Shown one piece after another: positions 57,547 to 64,000 of a DNA stretch of 64,000 nucleotides (within the stretch, counting starts at the first letter, position 1; every line of letters begins with the position of its first letter). This stretch comes from Chitinophaga cymbidii (GTDB lineage: Bacteria; Bacteroidota; Bacteroidia; Chitinophagales; Chitinophagaceae). Both the position numbers and the translations under genes were made by a program. A model generated the notes under the pieces. It was not told the origin of the DNA and did no database searches. It saw only the letters and a list, made by a program, of their open reading frames with translations. The stretch covers positions 682,001-746,000 of the forward strand of contig NZ_BKAU01000002.1 in NCBI RefSeq assembly GCF_007992715.1. Reading direction: 5' to 3'.

Positions 57547-58456
57547 TCCTGATCGCTTCAATAACGGCATCGCCGCCCTGTTCCAGTATTTCCACAGCAG
57601 CTTCCCTGCCGAGCCCTTCAACGGCCGCAACGGGAACGGAACGGGTAACGGTCATCGAAGTTACGCCATCCAGGCTGCAAAGATTACCTTCAAAATGAAG
57701 CTGTCCGTTTTGTATGTAAGCATATGCGCTGATCGGTGTGGTGCAGCCGCCGAGCAATGTGCGGAGGAATTCGCGTTCCACGCCGGTGCAGATGGCTGTT
57801 TCCCTATGGTTCAGGGTGCTGAGGGCTTCCCGGCAGAAGTCGTCGTTCCCGCGGCAGGCCGCAACGATGGCGCCTTGCGCGGGGGCGGGCAGCATCCAGT
57901 CCAGTATCACCGAATTGGCAGGCCGTATGCCGATCCTTTCCAGTCCCGCCGCGGCAAAGATGGCCGCATCCCAGTTTTCGGCGGCGAGCTTTTGCAGCCG
58001 CGTGTTCACATTGCCGCGGAGGTTGTGCAGCTGATGCTGCGGGTAACGGCGCAGCCATTGGGCTTTCCGGCGGATGCTGCTCGTAGCGATGTTCGCCACG
58101 TAAGCGGGATCATCCAGGAAAGCGGTATCGTGCTTATACACCAGCAGGTCTTTCACCGGGCCGCGTTCTATGATGGCGGCGTTGATGATGCCTTTGGGCA
58201 ATTGGGTGGGAACGTCTTTGAAGGAGTGAACGGCGATGTCTATACGGCCGTTGAGCATCGCAACGTCCAGGCTTTTGGTGAAGATGCCCTGCACGCCGAT
58301 CTCGTAAAGGGGCGTGACCAGGTCTATATCGCCTTCACTTTTGATGGGTACCAGCTCGGCGGCATATCCCCGTTCTGATAATAAATTCCTGACCAGGGTA
58401 GCCTGCCACAGTGCGAGCTGGCTTTCCCGGGTGCCTATTCTGATCACTTTATCCAT
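57533..58456 (-). CDS. hemC: Hydroxymethylbilane synthase (porphobilinogen deaminase)
   Basis: A 307-aa enzyme that polymerises four porphobilinogens. Motifs are IGTRESQLALWQ at the N-terminus, HSFKDVPTQLP, TSSIRRKAQ, LRGNVNTRL and the dipyrromethane-cofactor cysteine Cys238 in LLGGCTTPI. The start is only 3 bp after the hemA stop. Confidence 0.97.
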   Translation of the reverse strand: MDKVIRIGTRESQLALWQATLVRNLLSERGYAAELVPIKSEGDIDLVTPLYEIGVQGIFTKSLDVAMLNGRIDIAVHSFKDVPTQLPKGIINAAIIERGPVKDLLVYKHDTAFLDDPAYVANIATSSIRRKAQWLRRYPQHQLHNLRGNVNTRLQKLAAENWDAAIFAAAGLERIGIRPANSVILDWMLPAPAQGAIVAACRGNDDFCREALSTLNHRETAICTGVEREFLRTLLGGCTTPISAYAYIQNGQLHFEGNLCSLDGVTSMTVTRSVPVAAVEGLGREAAVEILEQGGDAVIEAIRNVQR

Positions 58457-58459
58457 TAT

Positions 58460-59713
58460 CTATTCCTGATTAACGCCGGTCTCAAAAATATCATTGATCA
58501 TGGCAATGTACTGATCGCTCTTGTCGGTTTCCCGGCGCACTTTGCCGGCCATGAGATTGATCATTTTCTGGATGATGCGGGAGGAAACTTCTTCGATGTC
58601 TTCCAGCTTGTATAAGGCGCCGTTCTTCTGTGATTGTATTTCGCGTGTATGGATTTCCGTTAGTTTTTCCTTGACGGCTTTCAGTACAACGGCATGTTTG
58701 CGCATCTTGAACCAGTAGAGGAATTCTTCCATGTGCTCTTCGATGATGCCCATGGCTTTGGGCACTTCGTTGAGGCGCATTTGCAGGGTTTCGTCCTGCA
58801 CCTTGCTCAGTTCGTCCACATTCACCACTTCCACGCCGGGCAGCTCGCTTACGTCCGGCGCCACGTTGAAGGGAATGGACAGGTCGATGATGAGCCTGGG
58901 GCGGGAGCCGTCCAGGTTGGCGCGGGTGATGGTGGGCTGGGGGGCGTTGGTAGCCACCAGGATGATGTCCGCTTCCTGCAGGGCTTCGTCCATTTCATCA
59001 AAAGCGGCATACTGCAGCCCGTGGTGCCCGGCAAATTCTTCCGCTACGGCGGTGGTACGGTTGATGAGCGTGATATTCTTCACACCCAGGTATTCCACCA
59101 TGTTCTTGCTGGTGTTACGGCCGATCTTGCCTACGCCGAGCAGCACGATCTTTTTATCGAGGATGTTCTTGACTTTCTTTTCCAGCAGGCGTACCGCCGC
59201 GAATGAAACAGACACGGTGCCGGAGCTGAGGCCGGTTTCATTCTTGATCAGCTTGGAAACCTGCAGCACGCTGTTCACCAGTCTTTCGAGGAAAGTGCCG
59301 ATGCAGCCGCGGGATTTGGCGAATTTGGCCGCTGTTTTAATCTGCCCGATGATCTCGTAGTCGCCGAGGATCTGGGAATCCAGCCCGGTGCCAACGTGAT
59401 AGAGGTGGCGCACGGCGCCTTCGCCGGATTTGTGGTAAGCGATCTCTTTGAAAACCTGCATGTTGCCGTGCGTGACCTTGCACAGCAAGCCCGCGAGGAT
59501 ATCCGTGCTGGCTGCAAATCCGTAGATCTCGGTACGGTTGCAGGTGGAAAGAACAAAGAGGTCGTTTACACCGGCCGCTGTTGCTTCACATAGCAATTGA
59601 TCGTATTGTTCCTGATTGATCGCGAATAATCCCCGGATCGCAGCGTCTGTTTTCTTGTAATTGATGCCGACGATGTGGAAATGTTGTATGTCTTTAGGCT
59701 GATTGACCTGCAT
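58460..59713 (-). CDS. hemA: Glutamyl-tRNA reductase
   Basis: A 417-aa enzyme that reduces glutamyl-tRNA to glutamate-1-semialdehyde with NADPH. The catalytic Cys58 is in STCNRTEIYGF. A tRNA-Glu-contact region and the NADPH Rossmann motif GVGKIGRNTSKNM follow, then a C-terminal dimerisation domain. The frame is open to 59884, but a -7 promoter box lies at 59738-59745 inside that extension and the family N-terminus fits ATG 59713. First gene of the heme operon and its likely control point. Confidence 0.95.
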   Translation of the reverse strand: MQVNQPKDIQHFHIVGINYKKTDAAIRGLFAINQEQYDQLLCEATAAGVNDLFVLSTCNRTEIYGFAASTDILAGLLCKVTHGNMQVFKEIAYHKSGEGAVRHLYHVGTGLDSQILGDYEIIGQIKTAAKFAKSRGCIGTFLERLVNSVLQVSKLIKNETGLSSGTVSVSFAAVRLLEKKVKNILDKKIVLLGVGKIGRNTSKNMVEYLGVKNITLINRTTAVAEEFAGHHGLQYAAFDEMDEALQEADIILVATNAPQPTITRANLDGSRPRLIIDLSIPFNVAPDVSELPGVEVVNVDELSKVQDETLQMRLNEVPKAMGIIEEHMEEFLYWFKMRKHAVVLKAVKEKLTEIHTREIQSQKNGALYKLEDIEEVSSRIIQKMINLMAGKVRRETDKSDQYIAMINDIFETGVNQE

Positions 59714-59737
59714 GATTTTCTTAAAAGCTTCCGGGTG

Positions 59738-59745
59738 CAAAAATA
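59738..59745 (-). promoter_or_regulatory. Promoter -7 box of the heme operon
   Basis: On the minus strand TATTTTTG, an exact TAnnTTTG box, 24 bp upstream of the hemA ATG at 59713. A TTTTG lies about 13 bp further upstream, closer than usual for -33. Confidence 0.55.
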
Positions 59746-59948
59746 CTGGCATACGCTTCAAAACCGCGCCTGTCGCTGTCACTAGTGTGTCATTTCTAAC
59801 TATGGTGAAAGTACACAGAAAAAAATGATTTCGATCATGTTTTGCATAGCCTGTTCCGGCGTATGTTTCAGCGGTTTTAAACAATGCGGTGACACTGCCT
59901 GGTGAGCATGATCATGCCACGGGTATTCTAACAATTTAATGACAGAAG

Positions 59949-59982
59949 TTGCCCTATAAAGGTAGAAAAGCCCTTACTTTTG
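59949..59982 (+). promoter_or_regulatory. Promoter of hemH
   Basis: TTG (59949-59951), a 23-nt spacer and TACTTTTG (59975-59982), an exact -7 box, 18 bp before the ATG at 60001. This supports 60001 rather than 59980 as the start. Confidence 0.6.
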
Positions 59983-60000
59983 CAACAATTTTTAAGGTCT

Positions 60001-61044
60001 ATGGTCGCAAAATCTGATACAGCCATCATCCTGATGAACCTGGGATCGCCTGATTCAACGGCGGTGCCGGACGTGAAGAAATACCTGCTGGAGTTCCTGA
60101 TGGACAAACGGGTGATCGATTACCCCTGGCTGATGCGCAAGCTGCTTGTTGGCGGGATCATCGTTCCGCGCCGCGCGGAAAAAAGCGCGGAGGCGTACAA
60201 GAGCATCTGGTGGGACGAAGGCTCCCCGCTCATTGTGCTCACCCGCCAATTGCAAAAGGCCGTGTGGCACGACCTGGAGATCCCCGTGGAGATCACCATG
60301 CGGTACGGCACACCGTCTCCGCAGGCGACGTACGACAAGCTCCTGAAAGAACATCCCGGCCTCAAAGAAGTGATCCTCGTGCCGCTGTACCCGCATTACG
60401 CCATGAGCAGCTACGAAACGGCGGTGGAATACGCGAAAGACATCCACCGGAAAAAACGCTATCCTTTCGAATTGAAGATCGTGAAACCATATTACGACCG
60501 CCCAGAATATATCAACGCACTGGCTGAAAGCATGCGGCCATACATAGAGCAGGAGTTCGATTACCTGCTGTTCAGCTATCACGGTGTTCCGGTAAGGCAT
60601 ATACGAAAAGGGGATGTAACCGGCAGTCATTGCCTGAAAATCAATGATTGCTGCCACGTGGCCTCCAAAGCGCATACCCGATGCTACCGCCACCAGGTGA
60701 TCATCACTTCGGAACTGGTAGCGGAAAAGCTCGGCATACCCAAACAGAAATGGGGCGTTTCCTTTCAGTCCAGGCTCGGCCGGGAAGAATGGATAAAGCC
60801 TTATACGGCGGACAAGTTCGAGCAGCTGCCCAAAGAAGGCGTGAAAAAGCTGCTGGTGGCCTGCCCGGCTTTTGTGTCCGACTGCCTGGAAACGCTGGAA
60901 GAGATCGGCGTGGAAGGCAAACATTCCTTTATCAGTAATGGCGGCGACAGCTTTACGATGATCCCCTGCCTGAACACGCATCCGCTGTGGGTGAAAACGA
61001 TCGGCGCGTTGGTGAAAGAGGAAATAGGAGAAGCGGTGTCATAA
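60001..61044 (+). CDS. hemH: Ferrochelatase
   Basis: A 347-aa enzyme that inserts Fe(II) into protoporphyrin IX. Features are ILMNLGSPDST near the N-terminus, the active-site region LLFSYHGVPVRHIRKGD (His in the SYHG motif), WGVSFQSRLGREEW and CPAFVSDCLETLEEI. It stands divergent from the hemA operon. Protoporphyrinogen oxidase, the one remaining step, is not found in the window. The pnt genes follow 44 bp downstream in the same direction. Confidence 0.96.
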   Translation: MVAKSDTAIILMNLGSPDSTAVPDVKKYLLEFLMDKRVIDYPWLMRKLLVGGIIVPRRAEKSAEAYKSIWWDEGSPLIVLTRQLQKAVWHDLEIPVEITMRYGTPSPQATYDKLLKEHPGLKEVILVPLYPHYAMSSYETAVEYAKDIHRKKRYPFELKIVKPYYDRPEYINALAESMRPYIEQEFDYLLFSYHGVPVRHIRKGDVTGSHCLKINDCCHVASKAHTRCYRHQVIITSELVAEKLGIPKQKWGVSFQSRLGREEWIKPYTADKFEQLPKEGVKKLLVACPAFVSDCLETLEEIGVEGKHSFISNGGDSFTMIPCLNTHPLWVKTIGALVKEEIGEAVS

Positions 61045-61088
61045 GTTAAAATTTTTCGGTAAATTTCATCATCATAAACCCATCACTG

Positions 61089-62222
61089 ATGATCTTGGCC
61101 GTTCTCAAAGAAAAAGCAGGGGAAAACAGGGTATCGCTCGTCCCGGAAGTCGTAAAACAATTGGTGCAGCAGCAAGTGGAAGTTTGGGTGGAGGCCGGTG
61201 CGGGCGCCGGCGCATACTATACCGATGAAGCCTACCTGGAAGCAGGCGCTGTTTTGAAACCCCGTGCGGACATGCTGCGGCAGGCGGACCTGCTGCTGTC
61301 CATCCGCCCTCCCGACCAGGAAGACTGGGCCCAGGCCGGCGCCGGAAAAATATGGACCGGCGTATATCAGCCCCTTTATCACCCCGGCCTGATGCGACAG
61401 TGGGCGGACAGGCAATTCACCGTTTTCAGTCTGGATACCGTTCCCCGCACTACCCGCGCGCAAAGCATGGACGTGCTCAGCTCGCAGGCAAACATCGCCG
61501 GCTACAAGGCTGTTTTGCTTGCGGCGTATACCTATAGCCGTTATTTTCCCATGTTCATGACCGCTGCCGGCAGCATTCCGCCCGCGAAAGTGCTCATTCT
61601 CGGTGCGGGCGTAGCCGGATTGCAGGCCATTGCCACGGCACGGCGCCTCGGCGCAGTAGTGGAAGTGTTCGATACAAGACCGGCCGTGAAGGAGGAAGTG
61701 ATGAGCCTCGGCGCGCGCTTCGTGGAAGTGGATGGCGCCGCGGACGCCTCCGCGGCAGGCGGTTACGCCGTGGAACAGTCCGCCGAATACCAACGGAAGC
61801 AGGAAGCGAAGATCGCGGAAAGCGCCGCCAAAGCAGACATCATCATCACCACCGCGCAAATTCCCGGCAAACCCGCGCCGGTACTGATATCGCAGGAAGC
61901 GATCGCGAAGATGAAAAAAGGCTCCGTGATCATAGACCTGGCGGCCGCCACCGGCGGTAACACGGCATTGACGAAGAACGCGGAAACCGTGGAGCATGAC
62001 GGTGTGACCATCATCGGGGATTCAGACCTCGCCGGCAAAGCCCCCGCGGACGCCAGCAAGCTTTACGCCCGCAACGTGCTCAACTTCCTGAAGCTCATCA
62101 TCAGCAAAGAAGGGCAGCTGCAACTCAATTTTGAGGACGACATCGTGAAAGGCGCCTGCATCGTGCATGGCGGAGCCATTGTGAACGACCGCGTGAAACA
62201 GCTGCAGCCCGCCGCCGTATAG
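61089..62222 (+). CDS. pntAA: NAD(P) transhydrogenase alpha subunit, part 1
   Basis: A 377-aa soluble NAD(H)-binding domain I of the proton-translocating transhydrogenase. It has the AlaDH/PNT N-terminal domain (AVLKEKAGENRVSLVPE) and the Rossmann motif LGAGVAGLQAIATARRLG (about residues 167-184), with SSQANIAGYKAV and AAATGGNTALT. The membrane part is encoded separately in the next gene, the three-gene arrangement known from many bacteria. Confidence 0.95.
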   Translation: MILAVLKEKAGENRVSLVPEVVKQLVQQQVEVWVEAGAGAGAYYTDEAYLEAGAVLKPRADMLRQADLLLSIRPPDQEDWAQAGAGKIWTGVYQPLYHPGLMRQWADRQFTVFSLDTVPRTTRAQSMDVLSSQANIAGYKAVLLAAYTYSRYFPMFMTAAGSIPPAKVLILGAGVAGLQAIATARRLGAVVEVFDTRPAVKEEVMSLGARFVEVDGAADASAAGGYAVEQSAEYQRKQEAKIAESAAKADIIITTAQIPGKPAPVLISQEAIAKMKKGSVIIDLAAATGGNTALTKNAETVEHDGVTIIGDSDLAGKAPADASKLYARNVLNFLKLIISKEGQLQLNFEDDIVKGACIVHGGAIVNDRVKQLQPAAV

Positions 62223-62251
62223 CATTCCATCGAAATAACAACAACCTGCAT

Positions 62252-62560
62252 ATGACCGCAATACTGGAATTTTTACAATTGCACATAGAGATGGTATACA
62301 TCGTGATACTGTCTGTATTCCTCGGCATAGAAGTGATCTCCCGCGTACCCTCCGTGCTGCACACCCCGCTGATGAGCGGCGCCAACGCCATCCACGGCGT
62401 AGTGATCATCGGCGCCATCATTGTAATGGGCAAAGCGGAAAGCGATAATTACCTCGCGCTGATACTGGGCTTCCTCGCGGTGATACTGGGAACGCTCAAT
62501 GTGGTAGGTGGTTTTGTGGTGACGGACCGCATGCTGGAAATGTTTAAAAAGAAGAAATAA
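62252..62560 (+). CDS. pntAB: NAD(P) transhydrogenase alpha subunit, part 2 (membrane)
   Basis: A 102-aa membrane protein with three to four hydrophobic helices (VYIVILSVFLGIEVISRVP, and AIHGVVIIGAIIVMG further on). It corresponds to the C-terminal membrane part of PntA. It starts 29 bp after pntAA and ends 6 bp before pntB. Confidence 0.93.
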   Translation: MTAILEFLQLHIEMVYIVILSVFLGIEVISRVPSVLHTPLMSGANAIHGVVIIGAIIVMGKAESDNYLALILGFLAVILGTLNVVGGFVVTDRMLEMFKKKK

Positions 62561-62566
62561 ATCGAT

Positions 62567-64000
62567 ATGGCTGGAATTCTTTTGCAAAACAATGCGGTCA
62601 CCGGCCCCGGCCTGTTATCCGTCGCCTACCTGATCGGCTCTGTTACCTTCATCATCGGCCTGAAAATGCTGAGCCACCCCGCCAGCGCCCGAAAAGGCAA
62701 CCTGGTAGCGGCGGCGGGCATGTTCATCGCCATCATCGGCACCATCTTCCTGTATGAAGAAGGCGGTACAAAACTCGGCAACTACGGATGGATCTTCAGC
62801 GGTCTTGCCATTGGCGCCGTGGTGGGCGTGATCGCCGCGCGCAAGGTGAAGATGACGGCCATGCCGGAAATGGTGAGCCTGTTCAACGGCATGGGCGGCG
62901 CCTGCGCCATGCTGATCTCTATCGTGGAATTCAATCATATGGCGCATACGCCGCCGATCGATCTTTCCGGCCTCAAAGGCGAAGGCTGGGCGGCGGACCT
63001 GCTGCGCTCCGCCATCGAAGGTCTTGCCCCGGCGCTGGATATGCAGGTGCACGGCGGCGGAACACTGCTCATTATTTTGTTGGGGCTGATCATCGGCACC
63101 GTATCTTTTGCCGGCAGCATCATTGCCTGGGGCAAGCTGAATGGCCGCATCAAGGATTTCGCGTTCAATGGCCAGCACATCGTTAACCTGCTGGTGCTCG
63201 CGGTGGTGGTGGTTCTTTCCGCTTACATGCTGTTCAATATCAACGAAGGTTATCATGCGGAGGCGTCCGGCAGCTTTCAGCTGGATGGCGCTATCGTCAC
63301 CTGTTTTTATATTGTGCTTGCGCTTTCAGTTCTCTACGGCGTGTTGTTCGTGATGCCCATCGGCGGGGCGGACATGCCCGTGGTGATCTCCCTGCTCAAT
63401 TCCTTTACCGGCGTGGCCGCGGCCTGCGGCGGTTTCCTGTACGACAACCCGGTGATGCTCACCGGTGGTATTCTCGTAGGTTCCGCGGGCACCATCCTCA
63501 CCATCCTGATGTGCAAGGCCATGAACCGCTCCCTCAAGAACGTGCTCATCGGTTCATTCGGCGGCGCCAAAACAGGCGGCGCGGCGAAGGAAGTGCAAGG
63601 CAACTACAAGGAGATCAGTGTGTCCGACGCCGCCACGGTACTGCGTTACGCCAACAAGGTGGTGATCGTTCCGGGCTACGGTCTTGCAGTGGCGCAGGCG
63701 CAGCACGTTTGCCACGAGCTGGAAAAGCTGCTCGAAGAAAAAGGCGTGGAAGTTACGTATGCGATCCACCCGGTAGCGGGACGAATGCCCGGGCACATGA
63801 ACGTGCTGCTGGCGGAAGCGGACGTGCCGTATGAAAAGCTGCAGGAGATGGAGCAGGCCAACAGTGAATTCCCGACAACCGACGCAGTGCTCATTCTCGG
63901 CGCGAACGATGTGGTGAATCCCGCCGCGAAGAATGATCCCGCCAGTCCCATTTACGGCATGCCCATCCTTGAAGTGGAGCTGGCCAAAATGGTGATCGTG
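62567..64000 (+). CDS. pntB: NAD(P) transhydrogenase beta subunit (partial, runs off window)
   Basis: 478 codons are visible from ATG 62567 with no stop before the edge. The N-terminal part has eight to nine membrane helices with VAYLIGSVTFIIGLKML, SLFNGMGGACAM and NSFTGVAAACGGFLYD, which carry the proton channel. The soluble NADP(H)-binding domain III begins near VVIVPGYGLAVAQAQH (about residues 365-380), with YAIHPVAGRMPGHMNVLLAEA and ILGANDVVNPAA. The enzyme uses the proton gradient to make NADPH. Confidence 0.95.
   Translation, partial: MAGILLQNNAVTGPGLLSVAYLIGSVTFIIGLKMLSHPASARKGNLVAAAGMFIAIIGTIFLYEEGGTKLGNYGWIFSGLAIGAVVGVIAARKVKMTAMPEMVSLFNGMGGACAMLISIVEFNHMAHTPPIDLSGLKGEGWAADLLRSAIEGLAPALDMQVHGGGTLLIILLGLIIGTVSFAGSIIAWGKLNGRIKDFAFNGQHIVNLLVLAVVVVLSAYMLFNINEGYHAEASGSFQLDGAIVTCFYIVLALSVLYGVLFVMPIGGADMPVVISLLNSFTGVAAACGGFLYDNPVMLTGGILVGSAGTILTILMCKAMNRSLKNVLIGSFGGAKTGGAAKEVQGNYKEISVSDAATVLRYANKVVIVPGYGLAVAQAQHVCHELEKLLEEKGVEVTYAIHPVAGRMPGHMNVLLAEADVPYEKLQEMEQANSEFPTTDAVLILGANDVVNPAAKNDPASPIYGMPILEVELAKMVIV

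Noticed and set aside
59714..59884. Longer hemA start at 59884
   Set aside because: A -7 promoter box lies inside the extension, and the added residues are unlike glutamyl-tRNA reductases.

Overview
This window is chromosomal DNA from a member of the Bacteroidota, most probably a Chitinophaga-like member of the Chitinophagaceae. The evidence is two SusC/SusD pairs, a FecR-type anti-sigma factor with an ECF sigma factor, DUF4843 and PKD-like lipoproteins, TlpA-family oxidoreductases, an S46 dipeptidyl-peptidase, and promoters that carry the Bacteroidota -7 box TAnnTTTG. Most genes are GC-rich. The stretch from about 27.8 to 30 kb is clearly AT-rich. I see no tRNA, rRNA, CRISPR array or intact transposase.

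Layout. 0-5.3 kb: a SusC/SusD importer pair on the + strand, cut at the left edge of its regulatory region. 5.4-8.8 kb (-): an FKBP isomerase, a lipocalin-like secreted protein and a CocE/NonD hydrolase. 8.8-15 kb: a DinB-fold protein, then two TonB-dependent outer-membrane proteins on the minus strand, one of siderophore-receptor type, separated by a 441-bp repeat-rich regulatory gap. 15.2-21.4 kb: glycine dehydrogenase gcvP, a YkgJ-type cysteine-cluster protein, an MFS exporter and a soluble sugar dehydrogenase. 21.6-27.8 kb: a Prc/CtpA-type protease, OxyR, a coiled-coil secreted protein, a glycosyltransferase and a methyltransferase.

27.8-30 kb is the accessory island. It holds two AT-rich orphan genes (one with degenerate pentapeptide repeats), a short GC-rich coding scrap and a previously unannotated remnant of an RHS repeat-associated core. 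I read it as an eroded polymorphic-toxin (Rhs) locus whose surviving genes may be immunity genes. A 526-aa secreted protein of unknown function follows.

31.8-46.9 kb is one long minus-strand operon-like array: ECF sigma factor, FecR, SusC with an STN signalling domain, SusD, a DUF4843 lipoprotein, a PKD-like lipoprotein, TlpA, an S46 dipeptidyl-peptidase, TlpA, TlpA. I infer a signal-controlled peptide uptake and processing system. The three different CXXC oxidoreductases suggest disulfide-containing peptides. The S46 enzyme has Cys at the position that is Gly in DPP7-type and Arg in DPP11-type enzymes.

47-52.5 kb: a DUF4142 lipoprotein, an unknown secreted protein, an esterase-like hydrolase and an S9 peptidase. 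52.6-59.7 kb: a nearly complete, tightly packed heme operon hemA-C-D-E-F-B-L (-), with hemH divergent (+). hemH is followed by the three-gene proton-translocating transhydrogenase pntAA-pntAB-pntB, whose last gene runs off the right edge.
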